64,000 nucleotides of DNA from Bostrychus sinensis (lineage: Eukaryota; Chordata; Actinopteri; Gobiiformes; Eleotridae): assembly GCA_020698575.1 (NCBI GenBank), contig CM036254.1, forward strand, positions 35,647,393 through 35,711,392, written 5' to 3'. This document shows, piece by piece, positions 33,013-43,329 of the stretch. Numbering within the stretch: the first letter of the stretch is position 1; each line of letters opens with the position of its first letter. Below the pieces are notes generated by a model. That model did no database searches, was not told where the DNA came from, and saw nothing but the letters and a program-made list of their open reading frames with translations. The translations under genes were made by a program, and so were the position numbers.

Positions 33013-34260
33013 CAGTCAGGTCTGTCTGTATTTGGACACTGACACAAGTTTCGTTATTTTAGCTGTTTACCAAAACTTTACTATTCAGAATACAGTTATA
33101 TTATAAATATGTGCTGAAAGTGCAGACTCTCGTGTAATTTGAGAGATTTCACATTCAAATAAGAGGAAGGGTTTAGGAGTTACAGCTCTTTAATGTGTAG
33201 CGGCCCCTTTTTCAGGAGCTCAAAAGTATCTATTTCTTGCTGCATTGGCTATTTCCCTCATTAATCCATCATAAACAGTAGGTGTGGGAAAAATAATTTT
33301 TTTGTTTTTTTCGATGCGTTTGGAGCGTTAAATGAAAGCTTGATTCCAGGTGTGACATTCCTATTTGAAAGCTGTTTCTGTGAAATCACAACAGTCTCTC
33401 AATGGAAGTGAACCAGACCATCCTTAGACTGGATACATTTTTCTGAAAAAGCCCTTCACAACATCCACCTTAGAACCCTCTCCAGGAAGTAGGTCTATCA
33501 GTGTCTAGGTCCACCATAACCAGAAGACTTCATGAGAGAAAATACAGAGGGTTCACCACAAGCTGCAGACCATTCATCAGCCTCAACAACAGAAAGGACA
33601 CATTAGACTTGGCCAAAAAACACCTGTACCAGAATGATGGGCAGAGAAAAATCTGGAGAAGGCTTGGAAAGGTTCATAATCCAAAGCTCACCACATCTTC
33701 TGTAAAAAAATGGAGGAGCAGTGTGATGCATGAGCTGCAGAACTTCCAATGGCACTGGGTCACTGGTGTTTACTGATGATGTGACAGAGACAGAAGCAGC
33801 CGGATGAATTCTGAAGTGTATAGGAATAAACTTTCAGCTCAGATTCAGCTGAAAGCCACAAAGTTGATTGGATGGCTTTTCACAGCACAAGTGGAAAATG
33901 TCCCAAAACACACCGCAAAAGCAGCCCAGGAATTTTTCAAGACAAATAAGTGAAATATTCTGCAATGGTTGAGTCAGTCACCAGATCTCAGCCTGATTGA
34001 GCTGCATTTCACTTGTTTAAGACAAAACCTAAGGCAGAAAGACTAACAAACAACTGAAGACAGCTGCAGTAAAGGCCTGGCAGAGCATCACAAAGGAGGA
34101 AACCCAGTGTTTGGTGAAGTCTAGGGGCTCCAGACTTCAGGCAGTCATCGCCTGCAAAAGATTTTTAACAAAGTAATCAGAATGAACATTTTATTTATGA
34201 TAAATTTTGAGTTAAGAAGCAGCTTCACTTTAAAGAGCTGTAACTCTTAAACCCTGTCAA
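33013..34260 (+). mobile_element. Tc1-like transposon relic, right end missing
   Basis: The left end CAGTCAGGTCTGTCTGTATT follows TA (33011-33012) and reads into TTGGACA, the terminal sequence of a widespread fish Tc1 family. Plus-strand translation at 33501-33776 gives MSRSTITRRLHERKYRGFTT, then DTLDLAKKHLYQN and KIWRRLGKVHNPKL, matching the DNA-binding and linker region of that transposase. Frameshifts and a missing WSDE block follow. At about 33970, SPDLSLIE-like codons mark the end of the catalytic domain. A second inverted end at about 34210-34260 (GAGCTGTAACTCTTAAACC) matches the subterminal left arm, but the outermost part is gone. Confidence 0.75.
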
Positions 34261-34565
34261 ATCCAAATCAAGGCCTTAAAAACAAGTGATCATACCTTAC
34301 ACAAAATAACACCAGAACAGAGCTGGATTTGATGTCACTTCCCGGTGAGTGCACTCCATTGGTGTTTTGTTGCATACACAACTGTTCTTCGTCATTTGAC
34401 TAAATTGAATTATTTAAGGCATATCTTCTAGCAGTTTAACTTAGTTACTCTGTGAGAAATCTAGTATCGTATATAATCACTTTGTGTCCAAGCCACTTTC
34501 AGCTCGCGACTCAGTAATAGTTACTAGCTTCTGTTAGCCTTTAGCCTATTTAGCCTAGCATTAGC

Positions 34566-35429
34566 ATGGCGTCTTCATCCTCCGCCTTCACCTCCCTTTT
34601 TTGCTCAATGTGCCATATGTTCAGTGAGAATCCTGCCTCCTTTAGTGATAATAGCAGCAGGTGTGTGAAGTGTAGTTTGTTTTTAGCTTTGGAGGCCAGG
34701 TTAGAGCAGTTAGAAGCATGGCTCCGCACAGTTAGCCAGGTAGCTACAGGGACCGCGGGCCACGCTAGCAGTAGCAGCAGTGCTAGCCAGACTAGCCCCC
34801 CAGCGCCTCCCCAGCAGCCGGGGGACAAGCAGGACGGCTTTGTAACAGTAAGAAGGAAGCATAGTGCTAAACGCAAACACTTAGACCACCCAAAGCTTCC
34901 CGTCTGGAATAGGTTTTCTCCTCTCAGCGACACACCCACTGAACCTTCGACTCTGGTGATTGGGAGCTCGATAGTTAGAGACGTGAAGCTGCCAGCGACT
35001 ACGGTTAGGTGTTTTCCGGGAGCCAGAGTGGGTGACATCGAAGGAAACCTTAGGATTTTAGCCCAGAGTAGGACCAGGTTCCGTCGAACCGTGATTCATG
35101 TTGGCGGTAACGACGCCCGGCGGAGACAATCAGAGGTGCTCAAATTGAATGTAGGGTCGGTGTGCAAACTTGTTAAGTCGATGTTGGACACCGTAATATT
35201 CTCTGGTCCCCTGCCAAATTTGACCAATGACGAAATGTACAGCTGCTTTTCATCATTCAACCGCTGGTTATCTAGATGGTGCCCAGAAAATGGCGTAGGC
35301 TTTATTGATAATTGGCAAGCGTTTTGGGGAAAGCCTGGTCTCTTACGGAGAGACGGCATTCATCCCACGTTAGCTGGTGCCGCGTTGCTGTCTAGAAATA
35401 TGGCTGATAGCATTAGTCGTCCAACCTGA
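34566..35429 (+). CDS. LINE ORF1 protein with zinc-binding Cys pairs and SGNH esterase domain
   Basis: 287 residues, uninterrupted, starting at an ATG with good context (AGCATGG). Domains in order: two Cys pairs (C13/C16 and C33/C36) that could bind zinc; a Leu/Glu-rich helix (about 38-57) likely to form a coiled coil; a Ser/Pro-rich linker with a basic patch (96-107); and an SGNH-hydrolase domain (about 126-285). In the latter, VIGSSIV (block I, nucleophile Ser135), HVGGND (block III, Asn182) and DGIHP (block V, Asp263 and His266) are all present, so the catalytic set looks complete. ORF1 proteins of CR1-group LINEs with PHD-like and esterase domains bind the element RNA. The role of the esterase is unsettled. 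ORF2 of this copy is dead. Confidence 0.85.
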   Translation: MASSSSAFTSLFCSMCHMFSENPASFSDNSSRCVKCSLFLALEARLEQLEAWLRTVSQVATGTAGHASSSSSASQTSPPAPPQQPGDKQDGFVTVRRKHSAKRKHLDHPKLPVWNRFSPLSDTPTEPSTLVIGSSIVRDVKLPATTVRCFPGARVGDIEGNLRILAQSRTRFRRTVIHVGGNDARRRQSEVLKLNVGSVCKLVKSMLDTVIFSGPLPNLTNDEMYSCFSSFNRWLSRWCPENGVGFIDNWQAFWGKPGLLRRDGIHPTLAGAALLSRNMADSISRPT

Positions 35430-35543
35430 CGAACCAGAGGTGGAACCCAGGAACAGAGCAGTAGTTTAAAACACTTCTCTGAGCTTCCTTACGAGCTGGG
35501 ACAAACCCAGTATAAAGGTATTTTAGCAGAGCAAATAGAGACT

Positions 35544-35811
35544 GTGTCTGTCCCCCGCCTAAACACTAACTCCAACAGCAAAAGACAAATAAGAGGAGTG
35601 AGAGCCACAAATTTAATAAAAATAACTTCTTGTAGACCTATTAATAATATTAATAATAATCAAAACAATGACATAATTAAATGTGGATTACTAAACATTA
35701 GGTCCATTTCCTCTAAATCCCTGTTAGTTAATGAATTAATTAATGATAATAAACTTAACCTACTGGCCTTAACAGAAACCTGGCTACAACAGGATGATTA
35801 TGTGAGACTTA
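35544..35811 (+). pseudogene. LINE ORF2, start of endonuclease domain
   Basis: The frame contains IIKCGLLNIRSISSKSLLVN and LNLLALTETWL, the N-terminal strands of an apurinic-like endonuclease: the LNIRS block with its Asn, and the TETWL block with the metal-binding Glu. It stops being LINE sequence at 35811, where the Harbinger MITE begins. The reading resumes at 36725 with NEAPPPSHVNFQTARSTGRG then GGVAV, the next conserved block. Confidence 0.85.
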
Positions 35812-36724
35812 TGCTGCGTTCACACCGGACGCGTTTGAGGCGTCAAATTCGCGTCAGACGCGTCTAGTTGGACGCTTGAACATTTTGAAGTCAGACGCTT
35901 CATTCGCGCGTCCAATTTTGCTCTGTTCGCGCGTCAAAACAAATGTGTTCAGACGCGAATTCGCATCATGGGAGGAGTCTGTTGTGCCAGGGTAATGGCC
36001 GCTCATTCAGGGCTAAATCCAACTGAGGCCACGCCGGTTTGCTCACCTGTGTCCCGGGTCGGTGCGAGGACATGTCCTGCAGGACACTCCTGCTGTTTTT
36101 AGGCACTCAACACCAGCAGCAGAGCGGAGATATGGAAGAGTTTTTTCTTGTTTAATAGCGGTCTCTAGTGGTTTTAGCGGGTTATAGGCTAGGCTAGCAG
36201 TCAGTACACAGACTGTTTTTGCTGTTGTTTTGGGAAGTACAGTAACTGCTAATCCAACGAGCTCAGCTCAGCACATGCTAAAGTTAAGGTCCCCTCAATG
36301 TCTTGTTACTATCTTTTTGACTGCTGTCTTTATAAAAGTAGTAGAGCTGCTGCAGGCTGTAGTTTATAGCTCCACGTTCACATTGACAGCTTCGATAAGT
36401 CCACCGTGATTGTTTTGATGGATCTCCACTTCCTACGTCCTCCCACGTCACTGCAGGAGCTAGATCCTGATTGGTTAACGCGCCGCGAATATTCGCCAAA
36501 GTTCAGATTTTTCAACTCGGGCGTCGAGAGCGTCAGACGCTCGATTCGTGCATCAGACGCGTCGACGCTCAATTCGCGCCGCGCTATTCGCGTGTCAAAA
36601 CCTGATTCGCGCCGCGCTGGACGCTTGATTCGCGCCGCAGGATGTCTAGACGCACGTTTACATAGACTTAACATGAAAACCAGACGCCCCAGACGCCTCA
36701 AACGCGTCCGGTGTGAACGCAGCA
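35812..36724. mobile_element. PIF-Harbinger-like MITE, copy 2 (CpG-rich), inside a LINE
   Basis: A 913-bp element with perfect-looking inverted ends TGCTGCGTTCACACCGGACG at both sides, flanked by TTA (35809-35811 and 36725-36727). The subterminal regions are packed with GCGTC/GACGC motifs, for example AGACGCGTC and TTCGCGCG, in opposite orientations at the two ends. They could serve as transposase-binding repeats. The Arg-rich open frames on both strands come from these motifs and are not proteins. Confidence 0.9.
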
Positions 36725-38580
36725 TTAATGAAGCTCCTCCCCCAAGTCATGTAAACTTTCAGACAGCGAGGAGCACAGGCCGAGGTGGAGGAGTGGCAGT
36801 AATATCACAGTCTACTTTACTTCTTAGCCCCAAATCTAAACACACATATAACTCCTTTTGAAAGCCTCATACTAACTATAAATCACCCAAACTGTAAGAA
36901 ACAAAAACCAGTTATGTTTATAATCATCTACCAGCCTCCTGGTCCCTATTCCAAATTTTTAATTGTGTTTTCTGACTTTCTATCCAGTATAGTGTTAGAC
37001 TCAGATAAGTAGTAGGGGATTTTAATATTCATGTTGATGACAGCAGTGACTGTCTAGGAAATGCATTTGCAGCCTTATTAGACAGCATAGGTTTTACCCA
37101 AAACATAAATGAACCCACTCATTGTCACAAGCACAGCCTGGACCTTGTTTTAACCTCTGGTATAGAGATTAGTGAGCTCACTGTTCTCCCTCATAACCCC
37201 ATACTCTCAGATCACTTTCTAATTACCTTTCAGTTTATATTCAAAGACTTTACTGTTCCAATGAACAAAACCCAGATTAGAAGAACATTATCTGACCAAT
37301 CTGTGTCAAAGTTTAAACACATTAGAAAGCCAATACTTAGTACAATGTTGAGTGAGTATGTTGAGAACAGCTCCCATAGCTCGAGTCCCAGTAAAAATGA
37401 TCAGTTTGTTGACAGCGCCATGCAGTCTTTAAAGACAGCTTTAGATAATGTAGCTCCATTAAAACAAAAGGTTGTTAGGCCGAATCGAGTAGCACCATGG
37501 TTTAATGCTGAAACACGTTCCCTTAAACAAGCAACCTGTAAATTAGAAAGGCTATGGCGTCACTCCAGCCCAGAGCAGTCTCTGAATGGCTGGAAATATA
37601 GTCTTTTAAATTATAAAAAATCTCTGCGTGAAGCCAAAACCAGATACTATTCAACTTTAATAGAAGAAAACAGGAACAACCCTAGGTTTGTGTTCAGCAC
37701 TGTAGCCAGGCTGACCACCAGTCACAGCTCAGTAGAACCCTGTATCCCTGTTACTCTCAGCTGTGAAAACTTTCTTACATTTTTTAACAACAAAATCACA
37801 AGTATTAGAGACAAATTAAATAAAATTCTCCCTACGATCAGCTCAGAGCAAGACAAAGCTGTAAAAATGGAGGCCACTATAAAACCATCTGTAACATTAG
37901 ACTGCTTCATCGCTGTAGATCAAGCTGAGATAACATCAGTCATTATGTCCTCCAAAACCTCAACTTGTCTTTTAGACCCAATACCTACCAAACTTTTTAA
38001 AGAAATGAATCTATACCGACTATAATAAACGCCTCCTTAGAAACAGGTTATGTGCCACAGTCTTTTAAATATGCAGTTATTAAACCGCTTCTGAAAAAAA
38101 ACAGTCTAGATCCTGACATTTTAGCCAACTATAGACCAATATCAAATCTCCCTTTTATTTCAAAAATCCTAGAAAGTTGTAGTTAAACAGTTATGTCACC
38201 ACCTACAGGACAATAGCTTATTTGCAGATTTTCAGTCAGGGTTTAGACCCCACCATAGCACAGAAACTGCATTAGTTAGAGTCACAAATGACTTGTTATT
38301 AAGTTCAGACAATGGACTGGTCTCAATCCTAGTTCTGTTAGATCTCAGTGCAGCCTTTGACACCATTGACCACAGCATCTTACTCCAGAGATTAGACTGT
38401 GACATAGGGGTCAGAGGAGCAGCCCTCTGCTGGTTTAAGTCCTACTTATCTGATAGGTACCAGTTTGTCAGTGTAAATGAACATTCCTCACAGTGCAGTA
38501 AAGTTAGCTATGGAGTGCCACAAGGCTCAGTACTTGGACCCATTCTGTTCATGCTTTACATGCTGCCTTTAGGAAACATA
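36725..38580 (+). pseudogene. LINE ORF2, rest of endonuclease, linker and reverse transcriptase
   Basis: After the MITE the endonuclease continues with GRGGGVAVI, then frame-shifted VFIIIYQPPGPYS- and DFNIHVDD-like blocks (about 36910-37040). A clean 254-codon frame (37261-38025) covers the linker, with VVRPNRVAPWFNAETRSLKQ. The RT then reads GYVPQSFKYAVIKPLLKK, ANYRPISNLPFISKILE, a frameshift near 38180, FQSGFRPHHSTETAL, LLDLSAAFDTIDHSIL (motif A, catalytic Asp present) and YGVPQGSVLGPILF (motif B). It ends at LPLGN (38575). The YADD catalytic block that should follow is absent, so this copy cannot encode active RT. Confidence 0.85.
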
Positions 38581-38606
38581 ACATACATACATACATACAT
38601 AACATA
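38581..38606. repeat. Short (CATA)n tract at LINE/Tc1 junction
   Basis: About five CATA/ATAC units separate the last LINE codons from the Tc1 end. They replace the LINE sequence expected here, so a deletion or slippage event accompanied or preceded the Tc1 insertion. Confidence 0.7.
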
Positions 38607-40027
38607 CAGTAGGGCAAAAAAGTATTTAGTCAGCCACCAATTGTGCAAGTTCTCCGACTTAAAAAGATGAGAAAGGCCTGTAATTTTCATCATAGGTATA
38701 CCTCAACTATGAGAGACAAAATGAGAAAAAAAAATCCAGAAAATCATATTTTTAAAGAATTTATTTGCAAATTATGGTGGAAAATAAGTATTTGGTCAAT
38801 AACAAAAGTTTATCTCAATACTTTGTTATATACCCTTAGTTGGCAATGACAGAGGTCAAATGTTTTCTGTAAGTCTTCACAAGGTTTTCACAAACTGTTG
38901 CTGGTATTTTGGCCCATTCCTCCATGCAGATCTCCTCTAGAGCAGTGATGTTTTGGGGCTGTCGCTGGGCAACACGGACTTTCAACTCCCTCCAAAGATT
39001 TTCTATGGGGTTGAGATCTGGAGACTGGCTAGGCCACTCCAGGACCTTGAAATGCTTCTTACAAAGCCACTCCTTCGTTACCCGGGCAGCATGATGTTCC
39101 CACCCCCATGCTTTACAGTAGGTATGGTGTTCTTTGGATGCAACGCAGCATTCTTTCTCCTCCAAACATGACGAGTAGAGTTTTTACCAAAAAGTTCTAT
39201 TTTGGTTTCATCTGACCATATGACATTCTCCCAATCCTCTTCTGGATCATCCAAATGCTCTCTAGCAAACTTCAGACGGCCTGCACATGTACTGGCTTTA
39301 GCAGGGGACACGTCTGGCACTGCAGGATTTGAGTCCCTGGTGGCGTAGTGTGTTACTGATGGTAGCCTTTGTTACTTTGGTCCCAGCTCTCTGCAGGTCA
39401 TTCACTAGGTCCCCGTGTGGTTCTGGGATTTTTGCTCACTGTTCTTGTGATCATTTTGACCCCACGGGGTGAGATCTTGCGGGGAGCCCCAGATCGAGGG
39501 AGATTATCAGTGGTCTTGTATGTCTTCCATTTCCTAATAATTGCTCCCACAGTTGATTTCTTCACACCAAGCTGCTTACCTATTGCAGATTCAGTCTTCC
39601 CAGCCTGGTGCAGGTCTACAATTTTGTTTCTGGTGTCCTTTGACAGCTCTTTGGTCTTGGCCATAGTGGAGTTTGGAGTGGGACTGTTTGAGGTTGTGGA
39701 CAGGTGTCTTTTATATCGATAACCAGTTCAAACAGGTGCCATTAATACAGGTAACGAGTGGAGGACAGAGGAGCCTCTTACAGAAGAAGTTACAGGTCTG
39801 AGAGAGACAGAAATCTTGCTGGTTTGTAGGTGACCAAATACTTATTTTCCACCATAATTTGCAAATAGATTCTTTAAAAATCAGACAATGTATTTTTCTG
39901 GATTTTTTTTTCTCATTTTGTCTCTCATAGTTGAGGTATACCTATGATGAAAATTACAGGCCTCTCTCTTTTTAAGTGGGAGAACTTGCACAATTGGTGG
40001 CTGACTAAATACTTTTTTGCCCCACTG
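38607..40027 (-). mobile_element. Tc1-like transposon, internally deleted
   Basis: A 1421-bp element with ends CAGTAGGGCAAAAAAGTATT and (inverted) CAGTGGGGCAAAAAAGTATT. The repeats extend past 100 bp, through TTAGTCAGCCACCAATTGTG and TACCTCAACTATGAGAGACA. TA precedes the left end (38605-38606). The right side has TG (40028-40029), readable as a mutated TA. The transposase is on the minus strand. A second copy with the same orientation begins at 63680. Confidence 0.88.
38836..39664 (-). pseudogene. Tc1 transposase, missing second catalytic Asp block
   Basis: N-terminal frame (39664-39398): MAKTKELSKDTRNKIVDLHQ, then GKTESAIGKQLGVKKSTV and RSGAPRKISPR, the paired-like helix-turn-helix with the GRPR-like hook. 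Middle (39320-39078): EDWENVIWSDETKIELFG, with the first catalytic Asp in WSDE. C-terminal (39165-38836): LEWPSQSPDLNPIENLWREL, with the catalytic Glu in IENLW. Between NIMLP and RVTKEWLC, at about 39090, the sequence jumps straight across, so the block normally holding the DNDPKH Asp is deleted. Frameshifts add further damage. Not functional. Confidence 0.85.
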
Positions 40028-40029
40028 TG

Positions 40030-40360
40030 TTACTCCTGTGCTAGCTTCACTTCACTCTCTTCCAGTTGAATTCAGAATTAGGTTTAAAATCCTTCTCCTG
40101 ACTTACAAGGTCATAAATGGTACGGCCCCATCCTACATTAATGATGTTATAGAGCCATACCAACCAAGCAGAGTACTGACAAAATGCAGGGCTATTAGTG
40201 GTTCCCAGGGTTTCTAAAAGTACAGTTGGAGGTAGAGCCTTTAGTTACCAAGCTCCTGTTTTATGGAATCAGCTTCCAGCTCATGTTAGAGAGGCAGATA
40301 CAGTCTCTACATTTAAGGTTAGGCTTAAAATGTTCCTCTTCAAGAAAGCTCAGGCCAGCT
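40030..40360 (+). pseudogene. LINE ORF2 C-terminal fragment
   Basis: TPVLASLHSLPVEFRIRFKI then LLLTYKVINGTAPSYINDVI and PSRVLTKC form the conserved C-terminal segment of fish CR1/L2 ORF2 proteins. After a stop and shift the sequence reads on (APVLWNQLP-like at about 40253, then DTVSTFKVRLKMFLFKKAQ). Together with 38580 it brackets the Tc1 insertion. A few hundred bases of intervening RT/thumb sequence are missing. Confidence 0.8.
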
Positions 40361-40804
40361 AGGAACAGGGTTAACTCCACAGCTGAGATCTTAGCTGACC
40401 CCATCTGTGCTCCTGTCCCGACCTGTGGGCCCTCAACCTCACCTCTAAGGATTTCCCGGATCTACCTCACCCCACTCACCTGTCTGGATGGGGCCCCTGC
40501 TGCATCTTATAGACTTCCTCAACCTACCTCACCCCCACTCCCGTCTGGATGAATCCTTACAGAGCTGATCTATGGGGCAGCTGGGTTCTGTCATTTTACT
40601 GTGGTGGCACATGGCAGATTGTTATTATAGGACTAATACAAAAAATGTGAGTTATCTTCTGTTCTTTTCTGTTCTGAAGCCAGTTATTTGGATGGAGTTA
40701 GAGATCTTTTTATGGTTTGAGGAAGTTAGGAACTGAGCCATGATGTTTGCAGCTCACAGGAGAGCAAGTCGTGAGTCATGTGTTAAGTATGTGACTAATT
40801 TACA

Positions 40805-41160
40805 GGGAGGTCAGGGGGTCCTCTCCCAGGGAAAAACTCAATATAACAGACAATATGTGCTGTATCCTGGTGCATTTTAAAGTGTTTTACCCGACTATAG
40901 AGTGAGTAAAACAATGTGCAGTTTTCTAGCCTGTTTGTAGTGTGTGGGAGAGCTAAACTGTCTGGAAGCATTTTGTTGTTAATTAGTGCAATGTGTTAGA
41001 TATTTTTGCTTTAACAAACTTAGAACAACTTTGTAACTAACAACTAACAACATCACAACTTTTCATGGCTGAGCCTCTCAGTCTGTGCTCTGTCTCCAGT
41101 CTGCACATCGCAGAACTATCTGCTAACACCACAGACAGCTGGCACACTCACACATGTAGG
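40805..41160. repeat. Dispersed repeat, copy 2 of 3
   Basis: Contains AGGTCAGGGGGTCCTCTCCC then a 'ctggtgcattttaaa' block, shared with 9605-9830 and 53310-53470. The right boundary is uncertain. Confidence 0.4.
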
Positions 41161-41350
41161 CATTTTTTACTCTAACAATTCATCTCAAATAATGATGAAA
41201 TGCAAATAAATTATTCATAAAAAAAAGAAAAAAGAACCAACAGAGAGATAAGGTTTAGATAAGACTGAAAATCTTTCTGTTTAATTTCTGACTCTGAAGG
41301 CTCAGTTACTGGCTCTGATCAGCTGTAGCCTCACTGCTGTGGCACAGCCC

Positions 41351-41978
41351 AGCTCCTGTCTGTTCCTGTCTGCTCCTGTCTGCTCCTGTGAGCTCCTGTC
41401 TGCTCCTGTGAGCTCCTGTCTGCTCCTGTCTGCTCCTGTGAGCTCCTGTCTGCTCCTGTTAGCTCCTGTCAGCTCCTGTCTGCTCCTGTGAGCTCCTGTC
41501 TGCTCCTGTTAGCTCCTGTCAGCTCCTGTCAGCTACTGTCTGCTCCTGTCTGCTCCTGTTAGCTCCTGTCAGCTCCTGTCAGCTCCTGTCAGCTCCTGTC
41601 TGCTCCTGTGAGCTCCTGTCTGCTCCTGTTAGCTCCTGTGAGCTCCTGTCTGCTCCTGTTAGCTCTTGTCAGCTCCTGTCTGCTCCTGTCTGCTCCTGTG
41701 AGCTCCTGTCTGCTCCTGTGAGCTCCTGTCAGCTCCTGTCTGCTCCTGTCAGCTCTTGTCAGCTCCTGTCTGCTCCTGTCTGCTCCTGTCAGCTCCTGTC
41801 TGCTCCTGTCAGCTCCTGTCAGCTCCTGTCTGTTCCTGTCTGTTCCTGTCAGCTCCTGTCTGCTCCTGTCAGCTCCTGTCTGCTCCTGTCTGCTCCTGTG
41901 AGCTCCTGTGAGCTCCTGTCAGCTCCTGTCAGCTCCTGTCTGCTCCTGTCTGCTCCTGTCTGCTCCTGTCTGCTCCTC
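41351..41978. repeat. 10-bp minisatellite, about 63 units
   Basis: Units are (A/T)GCTCCTGT(C/G/T). Every unit is exactly 10 bp from start to end. Variation is mostly limited to the first and last bases, plus rare TGTTCC, AGCTAC and AGCTCTTG units. A unit ending in G or T is always followed by one starting with A, so only four junction types occur (TCTG, TCAG, TGAG, TTAG). The 114-codon frame with SAPVSSCQLL-type repeats arises from the array and is not a gene. Confidence 0.95.
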
Positions 41979-41979
41979 T

Positions 41980-42608
41980 GTGCAGCACTAATGTCTTTCC
42001 TTTCAGGGTCTGCCACAATAAAGTTGTTTCTGCTGATGGAAAAGGATGAAGCTTTATTTTGAAGGGTCACAGGAGGTGGTCGATTGCTGTTAACACAAAA
42101 TTTACAGTGCTTCCCCAGCCAGCCTGCAGTTTCTCCTCTGCTCTTATAAATCTCTCCTCTTATGTTTGATCATAGTTAATAACGAGGTTATTGGAAATAA
42201 TTATCATTTTTGTAATAGTTTTTGAATGAAAGAGACACGGGACCTAAAAAAAACACTGCGGTTGTTCGCAGATGGAGTGGTAATAAGCTGCGCGTCTGGT
42301 AATTAAAGCAGCACTACCTGATTTCTTTGTTGTTGTATTTTGGTAAAGATAATTATTTAGTTATTAGTGCAGCATAACAGAAGTCATCTGAGAAAAAAAT
42401 CAGACTTTGAGGTCACCTGTGGGCTGAATTATAAGTGTTTTTGTTTTAGAGCGAGGGAAGGAACAGTTTAACCAATCACACGCTTTCATAGGACAGGAGC
42501 ACTCTGATTGGTCAATACAACTTTTATCTATCCAGAGCTAGAATCTATCAGGAATAATGTGAAGGAGCTATTGTTTTAGTTCAAAATTCATAGCTTATTC
42601 ACAGTATT
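41980..42608. other. No recognisable gene
   Basis: Unassigned AT-rich sequence following the minisatellite. Confidence 0.4.
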
Positions 42609-42614
42609 TTTATT

Positions 42615-42690
42615 AGTGCTGTCAATCGATTTAAAAAATTAATCAGATTAATCACACTCTTGGGCTGTGATTAATCACAATGTATAACTT
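42615..42690 (+). mobile_element. hAT end fragment
   Basis: TAGTGCTGTCAATCGATTTA, followed by AATTAATCAGATTAATCACA and a second GTGATTAATCACAA palindrome, resembles the start of fish hAT elements with TTAATC subterminal repeats. No partner end was found. Confidence 0.45.
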
Positions 42691-42924
42691 GGTAGATTTT
42701 CCATGACAATATGCAGTGTTTCATTAAAAAAAAGTCCAGAGAGGTTGAGGAGTGTGATTTTACTTGGATTAAAAAAAAATCTCAGAAATAACTTCTGAAT
42801 ATTGTGAGAGAGCCTTTAATAAGTCTGTGTAGTAACTGAGATAACAGTGTCTGCTGAACTGTGCTCTGCATTAAATCTACTGCAGACACCTGAGCCTCTC
42901 CTCTGCTCCTCTCAGCACAGCAGA

Positions 42925-42972
42925 CAGGGGCGGGGCACGGTCACCTGTCAGGGGCGGGGCACGTTCACCTGT
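42925..42972. repeat. Two 24-bp copies with GC boxes
   Basis: CAGGGGCGGGGCACGGTCAC is repeated 24 bp later with one change (CACGTTCAC), each followed by CTGT. Each copy holds a GGGGCGGGGC box and a TCACCTGTC element, the same two motifs that make up the 25.6-kb array. Confidence 0.75.
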
Positions 42973-43329
42973 CCGCAGTAAGGCTGCCGCTCTGAGTCGA
43001 GAACTGATGCTTTATGAAAAAAACAAAAAATAATAATAAAAAATACACTGCAAATGAATTGTTTGTAGGAGTTTGCAGCTTGTGGGTCGATGGGGTGGCT
43101 AAGGTCTGGCCATCAGGGACCGTGGCCACCCCAGGCCACCACGTGGCTACGCCACAGTGTCTCGATCAATGTGTGCCTGTGTGAATTGGAGCGCCTCCCC
43201 TGCTTCCAATGCTCTACGGCAAAGAACATAATATTGTCTCTACACAATAATTTAATAGTCGTGTGGAGGAAAATTAATCTGTCGGTGTATTCTTTTTGCA
43301 GTCAAACTCTCTTTGGACAAAACTTTAAT

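Larger units (their letters stand above)
34290..40780 (+). mobile_element. CR1/L2-type LINE, near full length, twice interrupted
   Basis: Layout: 5' leader (about 34290-34565), ORF1 (34566-35429), endonuclease part of ORF2 (35544-37240), linker (37261-38025), reverse transcriptase (38026-38580), C-terminal region (40030-40350) and 3' untranslated sequence to roughly 40780. A Harbinger MITE (35812-36724) sits in the endonuclease and a Tc1 element (38607-40027) sits after RT motif B. An esterase-type ORF1 plus apurinic-like endonuclease is characteristic of CR1/L2-group LINEs. Outer boundaries are estimates, since no target duplication was found. Confidence 0.8.

Noticed and set aside
34550..35038. 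162-codon minus-strand frame
   Set aside because: It is the antisense shadow of the LINE ORF1, which has clear domain motifs on the plus strand.
36378..36861. Arg-rich open frames on both strands
   Set aside because: They lie inside the Harbinger-like MITE and are generated by GCGTC/GACGC motif clusters.
41718..42062. 114-codon Cys/Leu-rich frame
   Set aside because: It is the translation of the 10-bp minisatellite plus chance downstream codons.
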